From the NCBI GenBank assembly GCA_965248255.1, contig CBDFIW010000001.1:558001-622000 (forward strand): a stretch of 64,000 nucleotides of DNA, given 5' to 3'. The notes under the pieces are model-generated. The model did not search any database. It was given only the letters and a program-made list of their open reading frames with translations, and was not told the DNA's origin. This document shows, one piece after another, positions 16,029 through 25,196 of the stretch (within the stretch, counting starts at the first letter, position 1; each line of letters starts with the position of its first letter). Made by a program: the position numbers and the translations under genes. This DNA is from JAKZVK01 sp965248255 (lineage in GTDB: Bacteria > Acidobacteriota > Terriglobia > Bryobacterales > UBA6623).

Positions 16029-17987
16029 ATGATGTTCATGCGACGATGCTCTCTCTTTCTCTCTCTTTTCTCGGCTCTTGCCTCGATGGCTGCGGCCCAG
16101 ATGCAAACCAACTACACGCGTGGACCCAAGGCCTGGCCCAGCTTTACCAGCGTGTACAAGGAAGTCCCAGTGCCGCCGGTGGACTTTGCGAATTCTCCGC
16201 GCCTGGACCAACTCGTTCGTGACGGCAAACTCTATCTTTCATTGAGTGACGCGATTGCACTGGCGATAGAAAACAACCTCGACATCGCCTACGCGCGCTA
16301 CTCACCTCGGCTGGCCGATGCCGACATCCTGCGGGCGAATTCCGGCGGCCAGTTGCGCGGCGTGCAGACCCAGATCAGCACGCTGTCGACCGGCCAGTCG
16401 GTCGGAGGCGGAACCGGCGGCGGCGCAGGCGACGAGACGGGGATTGACGTGCGGGCAGGGGGAGGGGCCGGGGGCGCCGCTGATGTCGGGGACGCCAGCA
16501 CATTCTTCGGTACGGCAGTACCCCAACTCGACCCCACCCTCACGGCGGGAATTGATTGGGGGCACTTCAGCAATCCACAGACCAGCAACTTCGTCACGGG
16601 CACGAACTTCTTCGTCCGGGAAGCAAGCGGCTCGCAGATTGGCATCCGCAAGGGCTTCCTGACCGGCACCACGGCCTCGCTGCGATGGAACAACTTCTGG
16701 CAGCAAACCAACAGCGTGCGACGGAATTTCGATCCCAGTATTGCCACCAACCTCGGCCTTCGCGTTACGCAACCGTTGCTACAGGGTTTCGGCAGAGACG
16801 TCAACTCCCGCATCATCCGGGTGGCCAAGAACAACCGAGAGATCTCCGACCTCGCTTTCAAAACGCAGGTCATCCAAACTGTTGCGGGCATCCGCGGGCT
16901 GTATTGGGACCTCGTCAGCCTGATCGCCGTGGTTCGCGGCCGTCAGGAAGACCTGGGCCTCGCCGAGCGTCTCTACGAAGACAACAAGAAGAGGGTCGAG
17001 ATCGGCACTCTGGCTCCCATCGAGATTGTTCGCGCGGAAGCCGAAGTCGCCTCCCGCCAGCAGGGCCTGACCCTCGCCGTCACCCGCGTACAGCAGCAAG
17101 AGACCATCATCAAGAATGCCATCAGCAAGAACGGGTTGGCCAGCCCGTCGGTGCTCGAAGTGGAGATCGTGCCCACCGACCACATCGAACTACCGAAGAC
17201 CGAGACGATGCCCCCGATCCAAGAACTCATGGACCTGGCATTGAAGTCCCGGCCGGAGATCGCCCAGAGCCAGATCAACTTGCAGAATCGCGACATCAAC
17301 CTCAAAGGCGTGCGAAATGCCCTGCGCCCCGAACTGAGCGCCTTTGTCGACCTCACCAACAACGGTTTGGCGGGCAACCTAAACGACGACTTCCGAGGGC
17401 TGCCCGGCGAGATCCCCGTCGTCTCAGACTTCTTCTTGGGGGGACTCGGTAGGGGCTTAGGCCAGGTATTCCGCCGCAATTTCCCTGACTACCAGTTCGG
17501 TATTCAGCTACGGATCCCGCTCTGGAACCGGCGGGCGCAGGCTGACATGGCGGCGTCGATGCTCGAGCGGCGCCAAGCGGAGATCCGGCTGCGGCAGTCG
17601 GAAAACACGATTCGGCAACAGGTAAAGAATGCCCTGATCGGCCTCGAGCAAGCCCGCGCCCGGCACACGGCCGCGCAGAAGACGCGCATCCTGCAGGAAC
17701 GGACGCTCGAAGCCGAACAAAAAAAGTTCAACCTGGGGGCGTCAACGATCTTCTTGGTGGTGCAGGCCCAACGTGACTTGGCGCTGGCCCGCACAGATGA
17801 GATCGCGGCCGAGAACGCCTACATCCAGGCGAAGAATGAACTCGAACGATCGACCGGCCAGACCCTCGACGTCAGCGGCGTCTCCATCGACGAGGCTGTC
17901 AGCGGAGAGGTCTCGAAGCGTGCGGATCCCCTACCGTCGAAGTCACAGGCGTCGGCGCTGGACTTTCGGCAAAGCTTCGCCCGCTAG
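16029..17987 (+). CDS. TolC-family outer membrane efflux/secretion protein
   Basis: About 652 residues. A signal peptide (MRRCSLFLSLFSALASMAAA) precedes two outer-membrane efflux repeats. Repeat one opens with YLSLSDAIALAIENNLDIAYARY and repeat two holds EIVRAEAEVASRQQGL and ENTIRQQVKNALIGLEQARARH, the periplasmic coiled-coil helices. A glycine-rich insert (GGGTGGGAGDE..., about 125-155) is unusual. TolC-like channels trimerise across the outer membrane and connect to inner-membrane exporters. No membrane-fusion protein or pump is adjacent; the Gld-like ABC operon downstream is convergent, so partnership is speculative. Start ATG 16029 is preferred over 16002 because GGAGA precedes it. Confidence 0.9.
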   Translation: MMFMRRCSLFLSLFSALASMAAAQMQTNYTRGPKAWPSFTSVYKEVPVPPVDFANSPRLDQLVRDGKLYLSLSDAIALAIENNLDIAYARYSPRLADADILRANSGGQLRGVQTQISTLSTGQSVGGGTGGGAGDETGIDVRAGGGAGGAADVGDASTFFGTAVPQLDPTLTAGIDWGHFSNPQTSNFVTGTNFFVREASGSQIGIRKGFLTGTTASLRWNNFWQQTNSVRRNFDPSIATNLGLRVTQPLLQGFGRDVNSRIIRVAKNNREISDLAFKTQVIQTVAGIRGLYWDLVSLIAVVRGRQEDLGLAERLYEDNKKRVEIGTLAPIEIVRAEAEVASRQQGLTLAVTRVQQQETIIKNAISKNGLASPSVLEVEIVPTDHIELPKTETMPPIQELMDLALKSRPEIAQSQINLQNRDINLKGVRNALRPELSAFVDLTNNGLAGNLNDDFRGLPGEIPVVSDFFLGGLGRGLGQVFRRNFPDYQFGIQLRIPLWNRRAQADMAASMLERRQAEIRLRQSENTIRQQVKNALIGLEQARARHTAAQKTRILQERTLEAEQKKFNLGASTIFLVVQAQRDLALARTDEIAAENAYIQAKNELERSTGQTLDVSGVSIDEAVSGEVSKRADPLPSKSQASALDFRQSFAR

Positions 17988-18470
17988 CTCGGGGCGGCCT
18001 CGAAGCGACGAGTTAGTCTTCGGCCTCTTCGGCCTGTGAGCAGGGCTCCCGACATCGACCCGTTCGGCCCGACCCACGGGTCAGTTTTCTGTCACCTGGG
18101 ACAAAGCTTTGACGCGATTCCAAATCGCAAAGCACTGATAAAAATAGACTTCTGGAATGGCAGGAAGCCTGCTTGGTATGTGGTCGTGCTGAAAACCATC
18201 ACCGCCAGCTCCGGTTCTGGCCTTCCGCAGGAGAAACCTTCAACGCGATGTTTTTCAAGACGTCCGCCGTTTCAGCCTTCTCAATAACAGCCCTCACCCG
18301 GAGCTGGCAGTGATACCCTTCCGAGCGGCGACCTTAACGGAGCGTTGAGGGGCCCCCCAAGAGCGGCCGAAGATGATGGCGCGCGGCTTCAGCCGTGGGT
18401 TTGATGCGAGGATGGGGCAGGAGCCCTGGAAGGGGGCGATACTGGGCGGGCCCGTTCGGTCTGGCGGGAT
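17988..18470. other. Intergenic region between convergent genes, nothing recognised
   Basis: About 480 bp between the TolC-like gene and the convergent DUF4340 gene. Base composition dips (A/T-rich near 18120-18180) relative to neighbours. No ORF with a ribosome site, RNA gene or clear intrinsic terminator was seen. Confidence 0.5.
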
Positions 18471-19847
18471 TCACTCTCCCTCGCCCGCCTCTTCCTCAGC
18501 CTCCTCCTCAGCCTCTTCCTTCGTCAACTCCTCAATGCTCTTTCGAAGGTCCTCGACGTCGCTCTTCTCAAGCTCGTAGGTCGTCCCCTGCCCCACACGA
18601 GCCCCATACACCTTCTCTCCGGATGGTGAGCTGACGATGACGCTTTCGGTGCCGCCGTCGTCAGCCTGGATCACCTCGGCCTCGATCGCTGGATCGCCGA
18701 GCCCGTACTTGCCCTGATCGCCCTCGTCGTCCGAGGGGAACGACTCGGCCCGCAAGGCCCGCAGGTCGTCGAGCAACGTCTGCACCTTTTCCGACTCCAG
18801 CTCACGATCACCGTCGGAGCTGAGAATCCACTGGTCATCCTTCTTCGCGATGTTCAGCCGCGTCTCCCCGTCCCGTACTTGAATCGCCGCCGGATCGGTG
18901 AAACCGAAGTCGAACAGCTTCTTGTTGCGGAAATCGTCGAGCGGCTTGTCGAGCGCCTCGGCCAAAGTCGAGGAAACTTCATAGACGCCCCCTTCAAGAT
19001 CCGAACTCTTGGCGTAGTACTTGTCATCTTGATCTTTGGCGATGGTCAGCGTGTGAATGCCGCTCTCATCCGTGGCCTCCACGACGGCCACGGGCCGGCG
19101 GAAGGAATAGCGGCTCGAAGCCTCCTCCACCTCCGCCAGCACCGAAGACATTTCACCGTTCTGCACCGAACGGACAAGATCGCCAACGGAGAAATTGTCG
19201 GCCCGCAGGGGTCGCGGCTTCAGGATCTGCCAGGCGTCGTCGCCACTCTTGCCGAATTCCAGTGTTCGCCCGCCCGCCTGCACCGCCACGCGCGAAATCT
19301 TGTCGTCTTCAAGCTTCAGCAGCTTCTTGTCGCGAAGATCGAAGATGTCTTTTTCGAAGCCGCTCTTGACGTAGCTGTACACGGTGAACAGCCGGGGATC
19401 CCCGTCGAGCCGCGCGTATACGCCGGAACCCGTCGGCGTGTCGTTTCCGAAAATAAGGCGATACGACTGGTCCTCTTTCGCCTTGAGCTCGAGCTGCAGC
19501 GTACCTTCTCCGTCGAGGCCGAACGGACTCCAGTCGGCTGTCTCCTCCTGCACAACTCGATCCGACCGTAGCGGCGTAACGCTGTTCAGCATCGAGTTGA
19601 CTGCCGAGTCGTCAGCGGGTATCGCCAGCGGCGCTCCGAACTGCCACTTCTCGTCTTCACCGCGCTTGACCGTGAGTGCATCGTGCTCGGGACGCGCGAC
19701 GGTGACCTCTTGCAGATCGTCCTGCTCGATCTCGACGATGTTGACTCGCTCGTCGTCTTCGGCCGGCGGGTTCTCTTCGGTGTAGTAGACCAGCCCGCCG
19801 AGAGCCGCGAGCACCGCCACAGCGATGAGAAGCCTGACGGGTTTCAC
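18471..19847 (-). CDS. DUF4340 domain protein of a Gld-like ABC operon
   Basis: 458 residues. One N-terminal membrane anchor (VRLLIAVAVLAALGGLVYY), then a periplasmic region with repeated beta-rich DUF4340 units (WQFGAPLAIPADDSAVNSML, WQILKPRPLRADNFSVGDLV and WILSSDGDRELESEKVQTLL share the same pattern) and a Glu-rich tail. DUF4340 genes typically end operons encoding a GldA/GldF/GldG-type ABC system, as here. The biochemical role is not known; it may act as an extracytoplasmic partner of the GldG-like subunit. The gap of 171 bp to the GldG gene is the largest in the operon. Confidence 0.85.
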   Translation of the reverse strand: MKPVRLLIAVAVLAALGGLVYYTEENPPAEDDERVNIVEIEQDDLQEVTVARPEHDALTVKRGEDEKWQFGAPLAIPADDSAVNSMLNSVTPLRSDRVVQEETADWSPFGLDGEGTLQLELKAKEDQSYRLIFGNDTPTGSGVYARLDGDPRLFTVYSYVKSGFEKDIFDLRDKKLLKLEDDKISRVAVQAGGRTLEFGKSGDDAWQILKPRPLRADNFSVGDLVRSVQNGEMSSVLAEVEEASSRYSFRRPVAVVEATDESGIHTLTIAKDQDDKYYAKSSDLEGGVYEVSSTLAEALDKPLDDFRNKKLFDFGFTDPAAIQVRDGETRLNIAKKDDQWILSSDGDRELESEKVQTLLDDLRALRAESFPSDDEGDQGKYGLGDPAIEAEVIQADDGGTESVIVSSPSGEKVYGARVGQGTTYELEKSDVEDLRKSIEELTKEEAEEEAEEEAGEGE

Positions 19848-20018
19848 GCTCGCACCCCTAGATTCGCCCCGTGCCTTGAGGCGCGCAACCGTTCAGTGAA
19901 ACTTCGATTCTGATGTGCCATGGCGAACGGCGCCAAGAGCGACCAAGCGGACCGCTCCCTTACGGTCACGGCTCGGAACGCTGCCGATGGAACAAGGCGC
20001 ATGACGGAATCACGCAGA

Positions 20019-21455
20019 TCAGCGACGGATCCACCAGACACGAATGCCCATGCCCACAATGGCGAGCGGGAAGATCACGATACTGAACCATTGGAGCCTC
20101 GACACTTCCGATTCCGACAGATTGAGCGGCGTGCTCTCGGGGTCCGTGGGCCGGATCGAGATCAGGTCCTCATCCGAGCTGAGCCAGTTGAGCATGTTGA
20201 GAAGCAGATCCACGTTTCCGCCGCGGCCCAACGAGGCGTTACGGGCGAACTGCGACGTACCGACGACCACGACGCGGGCCTGCTTCTCCTCTTCCTCATC
20301 GGCCTCGTCCTCGGCCTCACCTTCTGAGTCGTTCTCGTCGGAAGAATCGCCGGTGTCGTCTTGTGGCGCAGCGGGAACATCATGAGTCGCGGCCACGGCC
20401 AGCGTAATGGGCCCTTCCCGCGCGTTGTCCAGGTCGGGACGAATCTCCATCTCCCCGATCTCATAGTCTGTGGTGGCGACGCTTCCCCCGGTGGAGCGAA
20501 AGAGGTTCTGTACGTCCCAACCGTCGACGGCATCCCCGGCCTCGACCCCGCGCGACATGGAAAACAGAGTCACGGTGTTACCCATGACCTCGGTAATGGG
20601 ATGGTCCTCATAGTCACCGACGAGCGCTGCGAGCGGCCCGCCGCCAAAGATCCGGCCAACCGGTGACAGTTCGATCACCAACTCGTCGCGAACTCTCACG
20701 CCCCACGCCGATACCATCTCGACCAGGTCGGGGCTCGCCTGGTTGTCGAGCATGATGAGCGCCCGCCCGCCTCCCTCGACGTACGCCTTGATCACCTCAA
20801 GCTCGGGCTCGAAGTAACTCTTCTGTGGCCCGGGCAGGATCAGCATCGTGCACTCGCTCGGCACTTCGGGATTCTCAAACAGCGAGACGACCTGGGTTTT
20901 GTAGTTCGCGTCCTTGATGGCTCGCTCCGCTTCAGAAAAACCGCCTCGCTCGGTATCGCTTGTATCGGCCTCGCCATGGCCCGTGACGATGCAGGCCGTT
21001 TTCTCTTCGCCCTTCAGCACCTTGATGATGGCGTTGGTGACATCCTCTTCGTCGGTCGAGGTGGCCTCCTCGCGGTTGCCGCCGACTTCGATGAACACCG
21101 TCCCGTAGTTGCGGATGTTCATCGCCTGCGCCAACTCGGGCCGGGCGTCGGGGTCGATGTAGTCGACGCTGACTCGAGACGAGGCGTTCTCGTACCGAAC
21201 CAGCGTTGCCTCGGCCTCGGGAAAGCTCTGGCTCCTATCGAAATAGTAGACCTTGAGGTCGCGGTCGAGATTATCGAGAATCTTGTGGGTCTGATCCGAG
21301 AGGCTGTAGAGCTTGTTCTTCGTGGCGTCGAAGGTCTTGTTGTAGCGGTCGGCCAGGTAGTTGGCCGCTGCCAGGCACGCGATCACGACCACGATATACG
21401 TGGCGGAATACGCTCCGTACTTGGTTTGTCTCGTCTTTAGCCAATCAAGCTTCAT
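20019..21455 (-). CDS. GldG-family ABC system auxiliary protein
   Basis: 478 residues. N-terminal transmembrane helix (TYIVVVIACLAAANYLA, about 20-36), a large extracytoplasmic domain with the family patterns LYSLSDQTHKILDNLDRDLKVYYFD and LILPGPQKSYFEPELEVIKAYVEGGGRALIMLDN, an acidic DE-rich linker (about 375-397) and a C-terminal helix (WFSIVIFPLAIVGMGIRVWW) ending in basic residues. In Bacteroidetes GldG is required for gliding together with GldA/GldF, but the family is widespread in non-gliders. It follows the permease gene after 18 bp, so they are co-transcribed. Confidence 0.88.
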   Translation of the reverse strand: MKLDWLKTRQTKYGAYSATYIVVVIACLAAANYLADRYNKTFDATKNKLYSLSDQTHKILDNLDRDLKVYYFDRSQSFPEAEATLVRYENASSRVSVDYIDPDARPELAQAMNIRNYGTVFIEVGGNREEATSTDEEDVTNAIIKVLKGEEKTACIVTGHGEADTSDTERGGFSEAERAIKDANYKTQVVSLFENPEVPSECTMLILPGPQKSYFEPELEVIKAYVEGGGRALIMLDNQASPDLVEMVSAWGVRVRDELVIELSPVGRIFGGGPLAALVGDYEDHPITEVMGNTVTLFSMSRGVEAGDAVDGWDVQNLFRSTGGSVATTDYEIGEMEIRPDLDNAREGPITLAVAATHDVPAAPQDDTGDSSDENDSEGEAEDEADEEEEKQARVVVVGTSQFARNASLGRGGNVDLLLNMLNWLSSDEDLISIRPTDPESTPLNLSESEVSRLQWFSIVIFPLAIVGMGIRVWWIRR

Positions 21456-21473
21456 CTTGCACCGACTTCTGTT

Positions 21474-22247
21474 CTAGGCTCTCCACCGCAGCGATTCCAA
21501 CGACCGCTTGCTCAAGAACAACCCAAGGCCGATGGCGCTCAGATAGTACATCGTGTCCTTCAGCTCCACGACGCCTTTAGCGAACTGCTGGTTGTGAGTC
21601 GAGATCGACAAGTATTGGCAGACCTTGCCGAACGTCGAGTTGTCATAGGCACTCACCCAATCCAGCACGTACAGCAACAGGAACAGGCCGAAGGTCACCG
21701 CCCCGGCGACGATCTGGTTGCGGGTCAAAGTGGAGATGAACGCACCAAGGGAAAGAAACGCCCCCCCCATGAACAGCAGACCCAAGTACCCCACGGCCAG
21801 CGCCTGCCAATCAGGCGTGCTTAGCACGAAAAGAATGGCAATGTTCACCATCGAGACGCCGAGCATGCAGGCGTAGAGCAACATAGCCGCCAGCCATTTC
21901 CCGACGATAATTTCGAAGTCTCGCACCGGCGACGTCAGCAACAGTTCGATCGTCCCGCTGCGCGCTTCTTCGGCGAAAAGCCGCATGGTGATCATCGGAG
22001 AGACAAACAACAGAATGATGCTGAAGTTCCCCAGCGTCGGTTGGATGACGAATTGATTGATGTTCATGGGCGGCATGCCCTGTCCCATTCCCATCGCACT
22101 CTGGCCGCTGAACTGTACAAAGAAGGCAACCGCGCTGAAGAACATGTAGCCGAAGATGACGGCGAACATCGCTAGCAAGATGTATCCGATCGGCGAAGCG
22201 AAATAACTCTTCAGTTCTCGGCGGGCTATCGTCCAAACGTTTCTCAT
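21474..22247 (-). CDS. ABC-2 type transporter permease (GldF-like)
   Basis: 257 residues with six predicted membrane segments: FASPIGYILLAMFAVIFGYMF opens the protein, FSIILLFVSPMITMRLFAEE ends with the conserved RLFAEEARSGTIELLLTSPV loop, and later helices include LLLYVLDWVSAY. This is the permease of an ABC-2 exporter and pairs with the ATPase gene, whose stop overlaps this start by four bases. A segment rich in Gly/Met (GQSAMGMGQGMPPMN) lies in the first periplasmic loop. Substrate unknown. Confidence 0.9.
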   Translation of the reverse strand: MRNVWTIARRELKSYFASPIGYILLAMFAVIFGYMFFSAVAFFVQFSGQSAMGMGQGMPPMNINQFVIQPTLGNFSIILLFVSPMITMRLFAEEARSGTIELLLTSPVRDFEIIVGKWLAAMLLYACMLGVSMVNIAILFVLSTPDWQALAVGYLGLLFMGGAFLSLGAFISTLTRNQIVAGAVTFGLFLLLYVLDWVSAYDNSTFGKVCQYLSISTHNQQFAKGVVELKDTMYYLSAIGLGLFLSKRSLESLRWRA

Positions 22248-23320
22248 GACCCGGTCGAGGCCTCCTTCTCTGCTTCTTGTTCTGTTTCATCGCCATCAGC
22301 CGCTGAATGCTCAGCCGGCGCTTCCTCTGACTCAGCAAGGGCTTCGGAAACTCCGTCCGCCGAAGGAGTCTCCGCCGCTTCCTCGTCTTCTTCCGAGCCG
22401 GTCAGCTTGAGGAAGACCTGCTCCAAGCTCAACCCGACAGCCCGGATCTCGAACAAACCCCAACCGGACTCGACGACGGCTCGGGCCAGATCGCCCCGGA
22501 TGTTCGAGTCCTTGCCGGCCTCGACCTCCCAAGTCGTACGCCCGGCGTGTCCGTTCGTGCGATGTACGCCGCCCACGCCCGGCACCGATAGCAGCCTGGC
22601 TTCAATCTCATCCGCCGGGCCATCAATCTCCAGCGCGACCGACTCGTGGCCCTGCATCCGCGCCACCAGGTTGTCCGGCGTGTCGCTGGCTTCGAGCTTG
22701 CCCTCGTTGATGATGATTATGCGGCTGGCGATGGTCTGGACCTCGGGCAGGATATGCGTGCTGAGAATGATCGTGTGCTCCCCGCTCAAGGTGTGGATGA
22801 GCTGCCGCACGTCGCTGATCTGCTTGGGATCGAGTCCGGCCGTCGGCTCATCGAGAATCAGCACTTCGGGGTTGTGGATCAGGGCCTGCGCCAGCCCCAC
22901 CCGCTGCCGATAGCCCTTCGAGAGATGCCCGATCAGCTTCTTGCGGACGTCCCCCACGGCGCAGCGGTCGACGACGGCGTCGAGACGGGCGGCTAAGTCG
23001 CTCTTGGCGATTCCCTTCAGCCGCCCGACGAAAAGGAGGTAATCCTCGACCTCCATTTCTGGGTAAAGAGGGGGGCTCTCCGGCAGGTATCCGACACGCT
23101 TCTTGACCTCCAACGGCTGCTCCATGACGTCGAAACCGGCGATGCTTGCAGTTCCGTCGGTAGGTGGCAGAAAGCAGGTGAGGATACGCATCGTCGTCGT
23201 CTTGCCGGCGCCATTGGGACCCAGGAACCCGACGATTTCGCCCTTCTCGACCTCAAAGCTGATGTTCTTGACGGCCCAAGTCGGACCGTACCTCTTCGTC
23301 AGGCCTTCAACTTTGATCAT
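22244..23320 (-). CDS. ABC transporter ATP-binding protein (GldA-like)
   Basis: 358 residues from ATG 23320. Walker A GPNGAGKTTT (34-43), signature LSKGYRQRVGLAQAL, Walker B VLILDEPTAGLD and the switch His in LSTHILPEVQ are all present. The LSKGYRQR form of the signature is usual for this subfamily. After about residue 215 come a DUF4162-like region and an acidic Glu/Ala tail. First gene of the four-gene operon running down to 18471. The in-frame ATG at 23347 would add nine residues; the family starts with MIKVEGLTKRYG, hence the shorter choice. Confidence 0.93.
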   Translation of the reverse strand: MIKVEGLTKRYGPTWAVKNISFEVEKGEIVGFLGPNGAGKTTTMRILTCFLPPTDGTASIAGFDVMEQPLEVKKRVGYLPESPPLYPEMEVEDYLLFVGRLKGIAKSDLAARLDAVVDRCAVGDVRKKLIGHLSKGYRQRVGLAQALIHNPEVLILDEPTAGLDPKQISDVRQLIHTLSGEHTIILSTHILPEVQTIASRIIIINEGKLEASDTPDNLVARMQGHESVALEIDGPADEIEARLLSVPGVGGVHRTNGHAGRTTWEVEAGKDSNIRGDLARAVVESGWGLFEIRAVGLSLEQVFLKLTGSEEDEEAAETPSADGVSEALAESEEAPAEHSAADGDETEQEAEKEASTGS

Positions 23321-23579
23321 GATTTGGTTCGAAGCGTGGTCAACCACGGCTGAGCGGGGGAGCTCAGCCCATTTAGTGATTGTCGTTGGTGGAAACCCGA
23401 CAGGAACTCATTATGAACCATTGCGACGAGTCCTTGTCAACGCCCGAAGGAACGATGGTCCGCGGCCCTTGGCAGGACCTTGACATCGACTTCATCGCCC
23501 CCACGGACACTCAGAGCTCCCAAGCGTGAGCTTGCGTCGAGATGCGGCGGCCGAGGCGGATTCCGGCGGCGGGCCGCCC

Positions 23580-24999
23580 CTACCCGCGTACGACTTCTCC
23601 GATGGTTTCGAGCTTGCGGTCGGTCAGGTAGGCGTAGCGGTTGATCCACATCCCATGGGGACTCGCTTCGTGGGCGACCCGTAGGCGCTTGCGGAAGTCG
23701 TCTAAGGGGCCGTAAGCCGTGGGCCAGCGTGTAGACGCGCGTGTCGCCCGCGTCGCGCTGCGCCTGGGCGATCTTGCGTGCTTGGGCGCGCGGGCCGACG
23801 GGATGCGGCACGTCGGGCGGGGGGTAGCGGTAGTCGTCGAGCGTGGGCAGGCCCTCATCGTCGGCGATGTCGAGCCAACTCACCAGGGCACGCGCCAGCA
23901 GCCTATCGGAAAGGCCGGAGTTGGCCTCGCGAATCTGGTCGCCGTAGAAACGCAGGATCATCGGCCAGTGCATCGTGTAGAGCTTCACGCTGATGGCGGT
24001 CGAGTGCCGGGCGACGCGGCGGAAATCCATGCCGGAGGCGATCGTCCACGGCGGCGGGAAAGCGTTGGGGAGCATCTCCATGCGTTCGCCGCCCGCTTCG
24101 TTCATCGTCTTGGGGAAGCTGGCGAGCATCTCCTCGACCAACGTGGCCTTGAAGCGCACGAAGTCGGCCACGCCCGGATGGTCGGAAAGCAGGCGCAGCA
24201 GGCCGTACCGCCCGCGGTCGCGCTCGGCCCAGGGGCGCAGGTCGGCGTCGGTGAGCCCGCCGTGGAGTTTGCTGTAGAGGCTGTCGACGTCGCGCTGCAT
24301 CCGCTCGAAATCGAAGCCCCAGCCGTGGGCGGCCTTGCGGGCGTGCTCGCTGAAGTCGAGGAACACGGAGTCGAGGAAGTAGGGCGGGTATTCGGGCCAG
24401 TCGAATCGCAGGCCGTCGAGGTCGGGGTAGTGGCGGATCAAGTCGCGAATGAGCGCATGCTCGTAGCCGAGGATTTCCGGGCTGGCGAGCGAGCCGTTCT
24501 TGGCGAGGCGGCGGGGCGGGATGCGTCCGTCGGGCAGGAGCGCGCGGTCGTCGTCGACGAGTCCGCCGAACTGCACGCGGTAGCCCGGCGGGATGGCCGC
24601 CTGTACCTGGAAATAGACCTTGAGGCCGCGTTGGTGTGCGGCGCGGATGAAGTCGTGGAGGATGTGTCCTTCGCGAGAGGTCAGTGACGTAGGGTCGGAG
24701 GGCTGGTAGCGCAGGCCTTCGTAGAGCGCGCGGTCCGGCTCGAAGCTGGGTGCTGTGCGAACCCACACCTCGCGCTTGCCGAAGAGCGGCCGGTCAAGCA
24801 AGCGGACGGCGCCCGCCCCGGCATCGGCGGGAGGCTCGCGCTGGCCGGTGGTCTTGTCGGCCTCCTCCATCAGATAAGGGGAGGTGGCGACGGCGTTGGC
24901 ACCGACCTTGTTGACGAGGTTGTCGAGCACCCCGTCGACACCCTCACTTTGGATGTATTCGGGGAGGACGGTAACGCCGAGGAAGCGCTTGTTGGCCAC
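23580..24999 (-). CDS. Hypothetical TIM-barrel/glycosidase-like protein with a C-terminal frameshift
   Basis: From ATG 24999 the frame encodes alternating beta-strand/helix units consistent with a glycosidase-like barrel: GVDGVLDNLVNKVGANAVATSP, RGLKVYFQVQAAIPPGY, HYPDLDGLRFDWPEYPPYF (an Asp/Glu pair on a strand end as in active sites) and KLYTMHWPMILRFYG. Near 23720 the frame shifts by one: the zero frame becomes Arg/Pro-rich and runs on to 23437, while the other frame gives AYGPLDDFRKRLRVAHEAS...MWINRYAYLTDRKLETIGEVVRG and a stop at 23580. One extra G in CACGGCTTAC explains it. Real mutation or sequencing error cannot be separated here. Family and substrate are not known to me. Confidence 0.72.
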
Positions 25000-25196
25000 G
25001 GAGTCTATGGTGGCACAGACTTAGCGGCCGGATGGGCTGATGGGCTGGGCGTGAGCGTCCTGCAGAAAAAACCGAGGCCCGGACGCGAGTGAAGGGTAAA
25101 ACCACCACCCGATGGCTGAGAAGCAGCGCACCCGTCACTGGCGTTCCGGGCTCGGTTTCTCCATTGCCGCTGGCCGGTTTGACATCGCGTACTTCA

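Noticed and set aside
18036..18287. Open frame downstream of the TolC-like gene
   Set aside because: Composition unlike the neighbours, no ribosome site or family pattern; treated as intergenic.
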